64,000 nt of DNA from JAVJSD01 sp040219575 (GTDB taxonomy: Bacteria > Planctomycetota > Planctomycetia > Pirellulales > Pirellulaceae): the NCBI GenBank assembly GCA_040219575.1, contig JAVJSD010000028.1:129025-193024 (forward strand), given 5' to 3'. Shown here in pieces: positions 1 to 10,721 of this stretch. The position numbers were made by a program, and so were the translations under genes. The notes below the pieces were generated by a model. It ran no database searches. It worked only from the letters and a program-made list of their open reading frames with translations, and was not told the origin of the DNA. The first letter of the stretch is position 1, and each line of letters opens with the position of its first letter.

Positions 1-9
1 GAAAGGGAC

Positions 10-103
10 ACCACAGAGAGCACAGAGCACACTGAGAAGATTTGAATGCTAAAGTTGCTGTTTCAAGAGGAACTTCCTCTGTGTCCCCTGTGCTCTCTGT
101 GGT
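10..103. repeat. Inverted repeat with 16-bp perfect arms
   Basis: Positions 10-25 (ACCACAGAGAGCACAG) are the exact reverse complement of 88-103. The 62 bases between the arms are AT-richer than the flanks. The element ends about 27 bases before the acetyltransferase start and could fold as a long hairpin in its leader. It resembles the short palindromic intergenic repeats found elsewhere in this window, but only one copy of this sequence was seen here. Confidence 0.7.
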
Positions 104-130
104 AATTATGACCACCGCCGGGAGCAGTCC

Positions 131-757
131 ATGGGTGAAGCCGTCTTACGTTGCGCGACGCCGGCCGACGTCGCCGCGATGGCCGCTGCGGAGGAAGCGA
201 GTTGGCCCGCGGAATTGGCCTCGACGGCCGAGCAGATCGCCGCGCGGATCGACGTTTTTCCCGCCGGGCAGCTCGTGGCCGATCTCGACGGACAGGTCAG
301 CGGCGCCGTATACGCGCAGCGGCTCACGGCCGAGTTCTTCGCTGCCTGTCCCAAGACCTACGACGCGCTGACCGATCACGGCCGCTTCACGCGCACGCAT
401 ACCGACGACGGCGAGATTTATCACATGATCGGCGTGTCGGTATTGCCCGAGGCCCGCGGCGGCGGACTCGGAAGACTGTTGGTCGACCGCCAGATCAAAA
501 TCGGCCAGGCGATGCCCGGCGTACGCCGCAGCCTGGGGATCACGCGTCCCGTCCGTTACCACCGCCACCGCGAACTTTTGATCGAGGACTACGTTCATTT
601 GCGCGACGACCTCGGCGCCTGGATCGATCCCGTGCTCGACTTCCACTTCCAAGCCGGCGCCCGCCTGATCGCCATCTACCCCGGCTATCGCCCCGAGGAC
701 CAACAAACCCTCCGCTACGGCGTGTTGATTGAATATGATGCGCCGTACAATCATTGA
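131..757 (+). CDS. GNAT-family N-acetyltransferase
   Basis: A 208-residue cytosolic protein whose middle holds the acetyl-CoA-binding signature of the GNAT fold. The sequence IGVSVLPEARGGGLGRLLVD (about residues 100-119) contains the V-x-P-x-x-R-G-x-G-x-G pyrophosphate-binding loop. The N-terminal part has the usual first strand and a double helix (CATPADVAAMAAAEEASWP). The C-terminal third, rich in Tyr, Arg and His, looks like a substrate-specific lid. The start is supported by GGGAG at 119-123, eight bases upstream of the ATG. The acceptor substrate cannot be told from sequence. It stands alone; the next gene begins 50 bases downstream and belongs to a different module. Confidence 0.85.
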   Translation: MGEAVLRCATPADVAAMAAAEEASWPAELASTAEQIAARIDVFPAGQLVADLDGQVSGAVYAQRLTAEFFAACPKTYDALTDHGRFTRTHTDDGEIYHMIGVSVLPEARGGGLGRLLVDRQIKIGQAMPGVRRSLGITRPVRYHRHRELLIEDYVHLRDDLGAWIDPVLDFHFQAGARLIAIYPGYRPEDQQTLRYGVLIEYDAPYNH

Positions 758-807
758 TCTTTCTCTATACGTTGCCTTGCTAGTGCGGTCAGTGGTAGGC
801 TAGAGAC

Positions 808-1041
808 ATGATTCGCGCATACGACGAGATTGTAGAGTTCATCGCCGGAGGCGCAACGCCCGACGACGTGGTGAACTTTGTCCCTTCTGAACGCACCAAG
901 GAGTACGTCGCTGACTTGATTCACAAGGAAAAGACGTCAGGGCTAACGGCGGAAGAAACCTCGGAACTTGACCACTATCTTCAGTACGAACATCTGATGC
1001 GATTGGCCAAAGCCCGTGCTCGGGCGTTCAAGTCGCCATGA
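808..1041 (+). CDS. Small protein paired with an HNH nuclease (cassette copy A)
   Basis: A 77-residue acidic, helical protein with no signal peptide or membrane segment. Its stop overlaps the start of the following HNH gene (ATGA at 1038-1041), so the two are translationally coupled. The C-terminal half, built on the pattern G-L-T-x-E-E-x-x-E-L-x-x-Y-L-x4-L-x-x-L-x-K-A-R-A, also occurs in the protein encoded at 32822-33097, which likewise sits directly upstream of an HNH gene. I do not recognise the family by name. Its fixed place before the nuclease suggests a partner, regulator or inhibitor of it, but that is inference. Confidence 0.8.
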   Translation: MIRAYDEIVEFIAGGATPDDVVNFVPSERTKEYVADLIHKEKTSGLTAEETSELDHYLQYEHLMRLAKARARAFKSP

Positions 1042-1475
1042 CGAGCTATGTCTCGGCAGAACTGCGGAGAACCGTCGAACAACGCGCGAAACGTATCTGT
1101 GAATACTGCCGAATTCACGAAGACGACACGTTGCTCGGCTGCCAAGTTGACCATGTGATTTCCGAAAAGCACGGCGGGGCCACAGAGAGCGATAACCTCA
1201 GCTACGCCTGTACGTTCTGCAATCGCTACAAGGGCGCCGACGTGGGTTCGATTGCTGCCAGCACGGGCGAGTTCACGCGGTTTTTCAATCCTCGAACAGA
1301 TCGTTGGCCCGAGCACTTCACGCTCAATGGCGTGATCATTGAACCACAAACCGCAATAGGCGAAGTTACCGTGCGGCTCTTTCGAATTAATGATCCCGAG
1401 CGACTGATCGAACGAGAATTGCTCGCGCAAGTTGGTCGTTATCCTGCGCCCCAGACTTCTGACGATCCTGCGTAG
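1038..1475 (+). CDS. HNH endonuclease (cassette copy A)
   Basis: A 145-residue protein of the McrA-like HNH superfamily. The zinc-binding first pair is CEYC at about residues 22-25. It is followed by CQVDHVISEKHGG, which carries the catalytic His of the beta-beta-alpha-metal motif, the conserved Asn of ATESDNLSYAC, and the second Cys pair CTFCN followed by RYKG. The region after the core (FFNPRTDRWPEHF, and FRINDPERLIERELL) is shared with the HNH protein at 32405-32818, so the two are paralogues over their full length. It overlaps the small upstream gene by four bases. DNA target, and whether it is defensive or mobile, are unknown. Confidence 0.88.
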   Translation: MTSYVSAELRRTVEQRAKRICEYCRIHEDDTLLGCQVDHVISEKHGGATESDNLSYACTFCNRYKGADVGSIAASTGEFTRFFNPRTDRWPEHFTLNGVIIEPQTAIGEVTVRLFRINDPERLIERELLAQVGRYPAPQTSDDPA

Positions 1476-1495
1476 CGAAGTCGCTGGACGCAGCC

Positions 1496-1909
1496 ATGCC
1501 CGCTGAGTCAGTGGCGATCAGCCATCGTAGGACGATTTTCGCCTTGGCGCCCTTTGCCATTGCGATTTTCGTTTTTGTCTTTGCGCTTTCGCTGTGGATG
1601 GCGCGGGAGAGTCTGCCCGTGGCGACTCCGTGGCTGATGGGGATATGGGGAGCCATTCTTGCTTTTGATGTTCCCATCTGCGTGTTGCTCGAAGTTTGCG
1701 TCGGCCTCCGACTAGTCGGATTAGACCCGTCGGACAATCTGATCGAGGTAGACTCTGACCTCGATTGGACTGATGTGACTTTTCGCATCGAACGAGAACT
1801 CGATGTCGACGTCCCCGTCGAGTTTCTCCGTCACTGGGACGGTACGTTCGATTCCCTCGTCCGATATGTCGCCGATCTTCGTGAGGAGAGTAGCCCAAGC
1901 CAGCAATGA
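1496..1909 (+). CDS. Small membrane protein with acyl-carrier-like C-terminus
   Basis: A 137-residue protein with two hydrophobic segments (about residues 13-34 and 44-66), followed by a soluble, acidic C-terminal domain. That domain (about residues 80-130) has the length and pattern of a small helical acyl-carrier-like fold: VTFRIERELDVDVPVEFL and then GTFDSLVRYVADL. The serine that would carry phosphopantetheine is not in the usual D-S-L setting at a helix start, although a D-S-L triplet is present, so carrier function is uncertain. It lies 20 bases after the HNH gene on the same strand and may be co-transcribed. No family name is assigned. Confidence 0.65.
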   Translation: MPAESVAISHRRTIFALAPFAIAIFVFVFALSLWMARESLPVATPWLMGIWGAILAFDVPICVLLEVCVGLRLVGLDPSDNLIEVDSDLDWTDVTFRIERELDVDVPVEFLRHWDGTFDSLVRYVADLREESSPSQQ

Positions 1910-2029
1910 CTCTGCTGCTATCTCCGCGCTCTCCGCGTCCTCCTGTTCCAATTCTCTTCCTTGCAGATCGCTCGTCTCCAGTGCAGAATCGTCGGTGCAC
2001 GCCGACCGCAAATCCTCGGAGATATCCTG

Positions 2030-3367
2030 ATGACGTCCTTTCCATGGAGATTCCTGTTCCTCCTGTCGCTCCTGTTGACGCCGCTGTTCTGCACGTCGGG
2101 CAAGGCCGATGAGCGGCCGAATATCGTGTTTCTCATCTCCGACGATCACGACTACGACCACTTCGGCTGGATGGGGCATCCCGTGGCACAAACGCCGACG
2201 ATCGACGACCTGGCCCGCACGGGCGCCGTGTTCACCACCGCCCACCTGCCGATGAGCCGCTGCCATCCCACGCTGGCCAGCATGCTGTCGGGCCGCTATC
2301 CCCACCAGTCGGGCATCTACTACAACTTCGGCACCGAGCCACTCGACGAGACCAACGCCCTGCCGCTGCTGCTCAAACAGGCCGGCTACCTCACGTATTG
2401 CGAGGGGAAATACTGGGAAGGCGATCCGCGGCGAATGGGTTTCACGCACGGCCAGGGAAAAACGGCCGACACGTTCGTCCGCAAGGGGCAGGAAAAGCTG
2501 TTCGAGTTTCTGGACAACGTCGGCGACAAGCCGTTCTTCGTGTGGTGGGCGCCGAAGCTGCCGCACACGCCGCACAATCCGTCGAACGAACGGTTAGCGC
2601 GGTTCGAGCCGAAAAAGTTCCCCGTGCCGGATTACGTCGCGCCGGATCAGCGGGAACTCTTTCTGGAGAAGGAGCACAAGAGTTACGCCATGGAGGCCTG
2701 GCTGGACGACGGCGTCGCGGAGTTGCGAGCCGCGCTGGAAGAACGCGGACTCGCCGAGAAAACAATGTTCGTGTTCCTGATCGACAACGGTTGGTGCAAC
2801 GGCCTGGTGAGCAAGGGCTCGCCGCGCGAGAAGGGAGTTCGTACGCCGGTCATCTTCCAGTGGCCTGGCAAAATCAAGGCCGAGCAGAAGTTCGACGGTC
2901 TGATCAGCACGCTCGACGTGACGCCCACGATTCTCGACTACGCGGGTGTGGAAGTTCCCCAGACATACGCTGGGCGCAGCCTGCGGCCGATGATCGAAGG
3001 CGAACAGGACCTCGGCCGCGACGCGTTGTATGGCGCCATCTACCCGGCTTTCGCCACCAAAAGCGACCAGCGGCCGGAGCGCGACCTCTACGCCCTGTAT
3101 GTCCGCACGCCCAAGTGGAAGTACGTGTACTACCTGCAGGACGTGGTGCAGAAGCGCAACGGCGACTACTTCCGCATTCAGTCGATCTGCACGGACTATC
3201 CGACGCACGACAAAGGGGACGAGGAGTTGTTCGACCTATCGGCCGATCCGCACGAGTTACACAACCTCGCCGGCGACGAGGAACACCGCGAGCGGCTCGA
3301 CCAGTTCAAGAAGCAGGTGCTCGCCTGGTGGAAAGAAACCGGCGGCCGGCCGCTCGAACTTCCGTAG
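2030..3367 (+). CDS. Secreted sulfatase-family protein with altered active-site motif
   Basis: A 445-residue alkaline-phosphatase-superfamily protein with a signal peptide (hydrophobic core about residues 7-21). Metal-binding Asp residues are visible in FLISDDHDYDHFG, and a later DNGW segment (near residue 252) takes the place of the family's usual DHG. The modifiable Cys78 is present, but the motif reads C-H-P-T-L-A-S-M-L-S-G instead of C-x-P-S-R-x3-L-x-G, so the Arg recognised by formylglycine-generating enzyme and used in the active site is Leu. The ATG at 2030 is chosen because GGAG lies upstream and the signal peptide follows directly. It may be a sulfatase with atypical maturation, or an enzyme using Cys or acting on another ester. 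The stop lies inside the inverted repeat at 3360-3436. Confidence 0.85.
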   Translation: MTSFPWRFLFLLSLLLTPLFCTSGKADERPNIVFLISDDHDYDHFGWMGHPVAQTPTIDDLARTGAVFTTAHLPMSRCHPTLASMLSGRYPHQSGIYYNFGTEPLDETNALPLLLKQAGYLTYCEGKYWEGDPRRMGFTHGQGKTADTFVRKGQEKLFEFLDNVGDKPFFVWWAPKLPHTPHNPSNERLARFEPKKFPVPDYVAPDQRELFLEKEHKSYAMEAWLDDGVAELRAALEERGLAEKTMFVFLIDNGWCNGLVSKGSPREKGVRTPVIFQWPGKIKAEQKFDGLISTLDVTPTILDYAGVEVPQTYAGRSLRPMIEGEQDLGRDALYGAIYPAFATKSDQRPERDLYALYVRTPKWKYVYYLQDVVQKRNGDYFRIQSICTDYPTHDKGDEELFDLSADPHELHNLAGDEEHRERLDQFKKQVLAWWKETGGRPLELP

Positions 3368-3436
3368 GGCGCCTTCCAGGCTGCCCCTCGTGCGGGTCCA
3401 GGCTGCATTGGCAGGCAAGATGCCTACCCTACGGAA
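3360..3436. repeat. Inverted repeat between convergent genes, possible terminator
   Basis: TTCCGTAGGG at 3360-3369 is exactly complementary to CCCTACGGAA at 3427-3436. Between the arms the direct repeat TCCAGGCTGC occurs twice. The left arm covers the stop codon of the rightward sulfatase gene, and the right arm ends four bases before the stop of the leftward dehydrogenase gene. It could terminate both transcripts, or be a dispersed palindromic element that landed at the gene junction. Confidence 0.6.
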
Positions 3437-3439
3437 ATG

Positions 3440-4441
3440 TCAGAACCAGCGGCGTTTGTCGCAGACGTTGATCAGCGGCTCGCCCGCGGCGAAGCGGCGG
3501 ACATTCTCCAGCACCACGCCCAAATGTCGCTCGGCGATCCGCGGCGAGTAGCCGGCGACGTGCGGCGTGAGAATCACGTTCGGCATTTTCCATAGCGGAT
3601 GCTCCGCGGGAAGCGGTTCGATTTCGTACACGTCGAGCGCGGCGCCGGCGATCTCTTTGGTCTGTAGCGCTGTCGTCAGGTCGGAAAGATCGACGATCGC
3701 CCCACGGCCGATGTTGATCAAGTACGCCGTCGCTTTCATTTGCTGCAACTGCGCGCGGGAAATCATCTTCACCGTCTCCGGCGTGTGCGGCGCGGCGATG
3801 GCCACGAAATCGCTCTCGGCGAGCAATCGCGGCAATTCGTGCGCGGGCCAAAGCGACGCCACCTCGGGCGGCGCCTCGGTCTGCACCGGATCGACCGCGA
3901 CGACCCGCATTCCAAAAGCCGCGGCCCGACGGGCGATCTCCACGCCGATCGCACCCAACCCCACCACGCCCAGCGTGCAGTCGGCCAGGTGCAGGTGAGC
4001 GCGGTCGATCGGCCCCACGGTTCCCGGCCCGGCGGTGAACTGCACGCGGGCCTCTTCACCACCGACGGGCGCCCATGTCGCGGTCAACTGGTTGCGGATG
4101 TACGTATGCAGATTGCGCGCGAAGCACACAACGTAGCCCAGCACCTGGTCGGCGATGACGTCGGAGAACAGCCCCCGCATGTTGGTCAACACGAGCGGGT
4201 GCTCGACCATCTCGGGGAAGACGTAGTGCTCCAGGCTCGCCGTGGGCGACTGCACCCAGCGGAGTTGTCGGGCGGCAGCCAGCAGTTCCGGCGTGAGCTT
4301 GCCGAACAGGGCGTCGGCGTCGGCGATTTCGCGCGCGGCGATCGCGACGTCGTCGACGTTCATCACGCGCATCGGTTCGGCGGCGGACTGGATCCGCTGG
4401 AGTCGGGCGTCGTCGACGGCGGGGTGGATCAGCAGCTTCAT
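3440..4441 (-). CDS. D-isomer-specific 2-hydroxyacid dehydrogenase
   Basis: A 333-residue NAD-dependent oxidoreductase of the D-2-hydroxyacid dehydrogenase family, which interconverts 2-oxoacids and D-2-hydroxyacids. The Rossmann loop is LGVVGLGAIGVEIARRAAAF with G-x-G-x-x-G. The family signature follows in MKATAYLINIGRGAIVDLSDL, which includes the substrate-binding Arg region. DVYEIEPLPAEHPLW carries the acid-base Glu, and ILTPHVAG carries the catalytic His. The start at MKLLIHP is preferred because the signature N-terminal strand begins there; an in-frame ATG four codons upstream (4453) is the alternative. Substrate is not predictable. It is convergent with the sulfatase gene. Confidence 0.9.
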   Translation of the reverse strand: MKLLIHPAVDDARLQRIQSAAEPMRVMNVDDVAIAAREIADADALFGKLTPELLAAARQLRWVQSPTASLEHYVFPEMVEHPLVLTNMRGLFSDVIADQVLGYVVCFARNLHTYIRNQLTATWAPVGGEEARVQFTAGPGTVGPIDRAHLHLADCTLGVVGLGAIGVEIARRAAAFGMRVVAVDPVQTEAPPEVASLWPAHELPRLLAESDFVAIAAPHTPETVKMISRAQLQQMKATAYLINIGRGAIVDLSDLTTALQTKEIAGAALDVYEIEPLPAEHPLWKMPNVILTPHVAGYSPRIAERHLGVVLENVRRFAAGEPLINVCDKRRWF

Positions 4442-4658
4442 GGGGGATTCCATTCGCCGAACGTCGTCGTCCGGCGGAGTTTCGGTGGATGCGGCGGACG
4501 TGGACGCCCGTCGTACAGGGACCGTTGGATAACGGCATCTCCCGCGGAAGTCAACGATCCGATTGCCCCTCGCCGCATGGCTTCCCGGCTGTCTTTGGGC
4601 TATAGATATAAATAACCCATTCCTCGCATGTCCCCCACGCTGCGCAGTCACACCGCCG

Positions 4659-6659
4659 ATGCGAATTCCGCCGATTTCTCCGCCCCATTTCGTTTTGTTG
4701 CTTCTGCTCGTAGCAATTGCTCCCGCCGCGAAGGCCGCCGAGCCGCTCGAAGTGCTTTCCGCTGCGGTGCCGCGAGCGGCCAGCGAGTTCACCGAGCAGC
4801 GGAGCCGACAGGTTTCGCAGGCGGCCGACGCGCTCGCCGATTGGGCCGCGGAGCAGTACGCCGAGCCGAAGGAAGATCCGCAAGTGGTGCTGTCGACGAT
4901 TCGGCGGCTCGTGGCGACCAAAGCCAACGTCGACGCCCTGATCGAAGACGTGCTCGCCCAGCGGGGGAGTTTCGCCGCGTTGCCGGAGGGCGAAGGGCGA
5001 CGCGAGGCGATGCGGCAGTTCCTTCGCATCACGTCGCAGTTGATCGACCTCTCCGGCCGACTCCGCTACCAAATGCGCGATGCGATCGATGTGGCCACCT
5101 ACGAACTCACACCCCATCCCGCTGCAATCGACAGCTTGATCGATTTGTTGACGGAGGAGCGGGTGTCGATCGGTGCGGCCGTAATGACCTACGTGCTATT
5201 CGATCCACCACCGGAGAGCGGCATCCGCCCGTTTCCCGACGCGACCAAGAAGAAGGTGCTGCAACTGATCGCGGCCGCCCGGCAGGGCGACCTGCTGCCG
5301 CAATTGGCTGAGTTTGTGCAGCAGCCAAGCCTGTCGGCGGAGCTTGTCGTTACCGCCGCCTACGTGATTCGCCAGGTGGGGCTGCCGCAGGACGTCGCCG
5401 TCGGGCAAAGTGAGTCGCTTCCTCCGCCGCCGATTACGGCGCGGCGACTTCGCGAAGTGGTGTCCGCCACGGAGGCGACTTCGCTCTCGCCCACGCTGGC
5501 CAAGAGCCGAGCAGAGACGCTCGCCTGGCTCGACGAGCGGGTCAAACGCGGCGTGACGGGCGACGTGTTCCGCTGCCGCGGCGTCGACCTCCGCGCCGGC
5601 GATTGGCTGTTGATGCAAAATCCGTCGCCCTACAACATGTTCACCGACCTGGCGCCGGGACTGTTCACGCACGTGGGCATTGTCTCGGCCATCGAAGGCG
5701 ACGACGGCATCCGCCGGTTCGTCATCGTCGACATGCCGGAGCGCGGCGCACGAATTCCCGCCGGCAACGTCGACGCGTACCTGGAGCAAACGCTGTATTT
5801 CTTTTTCCTGCGCCACGAAAACTCCGACGTGCAGCGGCAGATGGGAGAGATCGCCGCGCAGCTGATCGGCAACGAAACGCAATTCGACTTGACGTTCGAA
5901 ATCAAGCGCGTGCTGGCCGAAAAAGGCAAGCCCCTCAAGGGACGTCGCGTGCATACGTACTGCGCGGGATTCCTGCTGATGTGCGCCCAAGAGACCTCCG
6001 CCCCTCGCGAGGATTTCTTCCCGGTGTTCGAGAAACCGGCCGGCGGAAACACCCTCGACAACCTCGTCAAGCTGGGCCTGTCGATCGGCCAGGATTTCGT
6101 TTCGCCGACCAGCGCCATCTTTTCGCCGAAACTGCAAGTCGTCGCTCGACGGGAACCGATGTACAGCCCGGGCCGCGAGGTGAAACAGTCGGTCTACAAC
6201 CACTTCGCGCGGCAAATGACCGAGGGCGTGATGACGCCGGCGCCCGACCTGTTTCAATCACTGCGGCAAACCGTGGCCGGGGCCGCCAAGACGAATCCCT
6301 GGCTGGCGCGGGTGTTGGCTTCGACGAGCAATGTGAGCGTCTACATGGACCTGGAGTCCGCGGCCAAGGCGGCGGCCGTGATCGAAACCCTCGACCAGAT
6401 CGCCGCGGCGACGTCGGACGACTACCAAACCGCCCACATGACGCTGTTGGCCGGCCCGCTCGAGCAGTTGCAGGCGCAAGGGGCGACCGAAGCAGACCTC
6501 AAGGCGGTGGTGGAATTGCGGCGTCAGCACGACGATCTGTATCAGCGATTGTTGCGTGGCGAAGTGACGCCGCGGCAATTCCGCCTCGAGTTGGTCGAGG
6601 ACTATAAGGCCGAGGGACGGCGGCGGATCGACGAGCGGTTCTTCCGCCCAATGAAGTAG
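4659..6659 (+). CDS. Exported protein with YiiX-type permuted papain-like (NlpC/P60 clan) domain
   Basis: A 666-residue protein with a clear signal peptide (FVLLLLLVAIAPAAKA). The first 300 residues are helical and of unknown family. The segment from GDWLLMQNPSP to about residue 470 matches the permuted NlpC/P60 papain-like fold of YiiX/YaeF proteins: His338 in LFTHVGIVSAIEG and Cys435 in HTYCAGFLLM are the expected catalytic pair in permuted order. Members of this group act on amides or lipids at the envelope, and the substrate here is unknown. The C-terminal part is helical and charged. The ATG at 4659 is chosen because the signal peptide begins there. The gene is divergent from the dehydrogenase upstream. 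Confidence 0.8.
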   Translation: MRIPPISPPHFVLLLLLVAIAPAAKAAEPLEVLSAAVPRAASEFTEQRSRQVSQAADALADWAAEQYAEPKEDPQVVLSTIRRLVATKANVDALIEDVLAQRGSFAALPEGEGRREAMRQFLRITSQLIDLSGRLRYQMRDAIDVATYELTPHPAAIDSLIDLLTEERVSIGAAVMTYVLFDPPPESGIRPFPDATKKKVLQLIAAARQGDLLPQLAEFVQQPSLSAELVVTAAYVIRQVGLPQDVAVGQSESLPPPPITARRLREVVSATEATSLSPTLAKSRAETLAWLDERVKRGVTGDVFRCRGVDLRAGDWLLMQNPSPYNMFTDLAPGLFTHVGIVSAIEGDDGIRRFVIVDMPERGARIPAGNVDAYLEQTLYFFFLRHENSDVQRQMGEIAAQLIGNETQFDLTFEIKRVLAEKGKPLKGRRVHTYCAGFLLMCAQETSAPREDFFPVFEKPAGGNTLDNLVKLGLSIGQDFVSPTSAIFSPKLQVVARREPMYSPGREVKQSVYNHFARQMTEGVMTPAPDLFQSLRQTVAGAAKTNPWLARVLASTSNVSVYMDLESAAKAAAVIETLDQIAAATSDDYQTAHMTLLAGPLEQLQAQGATEADLKAVVELRRQHDDLYQRLLRGEVTPRQFRLELVEDYKAEGRRRIDERFFRPMK

Positions 6660-6711
6660 CAGCAGCAGTCGCGGTCTTTCCCGATGATTGCGGCGGTGCA
6701 AGGGAAACTGT

Positions 6712-6741
6712 TTGGGGAAATGGGCGTCGATCGCTTACAAT
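6712..6741 (+). promoter_or_regulatory. Putative sigma-70 type promoter of the DUF1549 gene
   Basis: TTGGGG at 6712-6717 and TACAAT at 6736-6741 are separated by 18 bases, about 106 bases before the start at 6848. TACAAT-like hexamers recur upstream of other genes in this window. This was assigned by eye; transcription start not shown. Confidence 0.45.
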
Positions 6742-6847
6742 GAACGCATCGCGGCCGGTCGGGTGAAACACCGTCCCGCCGCTCCCGCCCCCAATTTCCC
6801 TCCGCGCCGGCGTGCCGCACGATGCGCCGGCTCAGCTCAGCATCGCC

Positions 6848-9301
<2,454 letters not shown>

Positions 9302-9323
9302 TTGCAAACCCGATTGGACTGCG

Positions 9324-10688
9324 ATGTTTGGCAACCACTACCGCAACTCGGATATCACGCGTCGCGGCCTGTTGAAGACGCTGGGGGGCGGATTCGGCGC
9401 GCTGGCATTGGCCGATCTGCTGCAACAGGAAAGCCTCGCCGCGGCTGCGTCCACGCACTTCGCGCCTCGGGCCAAGCACGTCATCTTTCTGTTCATGTCA
9501 GGCGGGCCTTCCCACGTCGACCTGCTCGACCCCAAGCCAGCCATCCAGAAGTACGCCGGTCAGCGGCCCGGCAGCGTCGACCTGCGCACCGAGCGGGTGA
9601 CCGGCGGGCTGCTGCCTTCGCCGTTTCGCTTTCGCCCGGGCGGAAAGTGCGGCATCGAGGTGAGCGACCTGCTGCCGAACCTTCGCGAGTGCGTCGACGA
9701 CCTGTGCGTGGTGCGGAGCGTGCACGGCGTGAACCCCAATCACGCGCCGGCGGCGAACTTCCTGTTCTCGGGCCGCATCGATCAGATTCATCCGTCGCTG
9801 GGGGCGTGGACGTCGTACGGACTGGGAACGGAGAACCGCGAATTGCCGGGGTTCGTGGCGCTCAGCAAGGGGGGCTCGGCCTCGCGCTACGTCCGCAACG
9901 GCTACCTGCCCGGCGAGCACCAGGGGACGCCGATCGACGCCAGCGTCGAGGATCCCGAGAAGATGGTCCGCCACCTGCGCAACGAGAACCTGCCGGCGGC
10001 GCGACAAGCCGAGCAGGTGGAGTTCATTCAACGTCTCAACGCCGCGCATCTGGCCAATCGTGAACTCGACGCGGCGCTGGAAGCGCGCATCCGCGCGATG
10101 GAGACGGCTTACCGCATGCAGTTCGCCGCCGGCGAGGCCTTCGATGTTCGCAAGGAGAATCAGGCCACGCGCGAGGAGTACGGCGAGGGTTGGTTCAGCA
10201 ACGCCTGTCTGCTCTCGCGGCGTCTGGTCGAACGCGGCGTGCGGTATGTGCACTTGGAGCATTCGCGGTGGGACCATCACGACCACATCGACCGCGACAT
10301 CGCCAAGCTGAGCAAGGAAATCGATCAGCCCATCGCGGCCTTGCTGCGCGATCTCAAACGCCGCGGCCTGCTGGAGGAGACGCTGGTGGTGTGGGGCGGA
10401 GAGTTCGGCCGCACGCCGGTGTCGGAAAACGGCAACGGCCGCGACCACAACCATTACGGCTTCACCGTGTGGATGGCCGGCGGCGGCGTGCGCGGCGGGC
10501 ACGTGCACGGAGCAACCGACGAGTTCGGCTTCCGCGCCGTCGAGAACCGCGTCAGCGTGCACGACCTGCACGCCACCATGTTGCATCTGTTGGGACTCGA
10601 CCACGAGCGGCTGACCTACCGCTACAGCGGCCGCGACTTCCGTCTGACCGACGTGCACGGCCGCGTGGTGAGCGAGATCCTGACCTGA
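9324..10688 (+). CDS. DUF1501 protein, Tat-exported sulfatase-like
   Basis: A 454-residue protein of the DUF1501 family, which belongs to the alkaline-phosphatase/sulfatase fold. The N-terminus carries a twin-arginine signal (ITRRGLLKTLGGGFGALALA, Arg13-Arg14), implying export of a folded protein. Metal-site-like segments include FLFMSGGPSHVDLLDPKP, HGVNPNHAPAANF, LEHSRWDHHDHID and VVWGGEFGRTP. It starts 22 bases after the DUF1549/DUF1553 gene, the standard two-gene arrangement in this phylum, and is almost certainly co-transcribed with it. The exact reaction is not established. The ATG at 9324 begins directly at the Tat signal. A strong hairpin follows the stop. Confidence 0.92.
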   Translation: MFGNHYRNSDITRRGLLKTLGGGFGALALADLLQQESLAAAASTHFAPRAKHVIFLFMSGGPSHVDLLDPKPAIQKYAGQRPGSVDLRTERVTGGLLPSPFRFRPGGKCGIEVSDLLPNLRECVDDLCVVRSVHGVNPNHAPAANFLFSGRIDQIHPSLGAWTSYGLGTENRELPGFVALSKGGSASRYVRNGYLPGEHQGTPIDASVEDPEKMVRHLRNENLPAARQAEQVEFIQRLNAAHLANRELDAALEARIRAMETAYRMQFAAGEAFDVRKENQATREEYGEGWFSNACLLSRRLVERGVRYVHLEHSRWDHHDHIDRDIAKLSKEIDQPIAALLRDLKRRGLLEETLVVWGGEFGRTPVSENGNGRDHNHYGFTVWMAGGGVRGGHVHGATDEFGFRAVENRVSVHDLHATMLHLLGLDHERLTYRYSGRDFRLTDVHGRVVSEILT

Positions 10689-10690
10689 TT

Positions 10691-10719
10691 CGTCGCCGAC
10701 GCTGCCGGCGTCGGCGACG
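10691..10719. terminator. Bidirectional terminator-like hairpin
   Basis: CGTCGCCGACGC at 10691-10702 pairs perfectly with GCGTCGGCGACG at 10708-10719 over a five-base loop. It fills the 33-base gap between the rightward DUF1501 stop and the leftward substrate-binding protein stop. No T-run follows on either strand, but stem strength and position argue for terminating both convergent transcripts. Confidence 0.75.
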
Positions 10720-10721
10720 GG

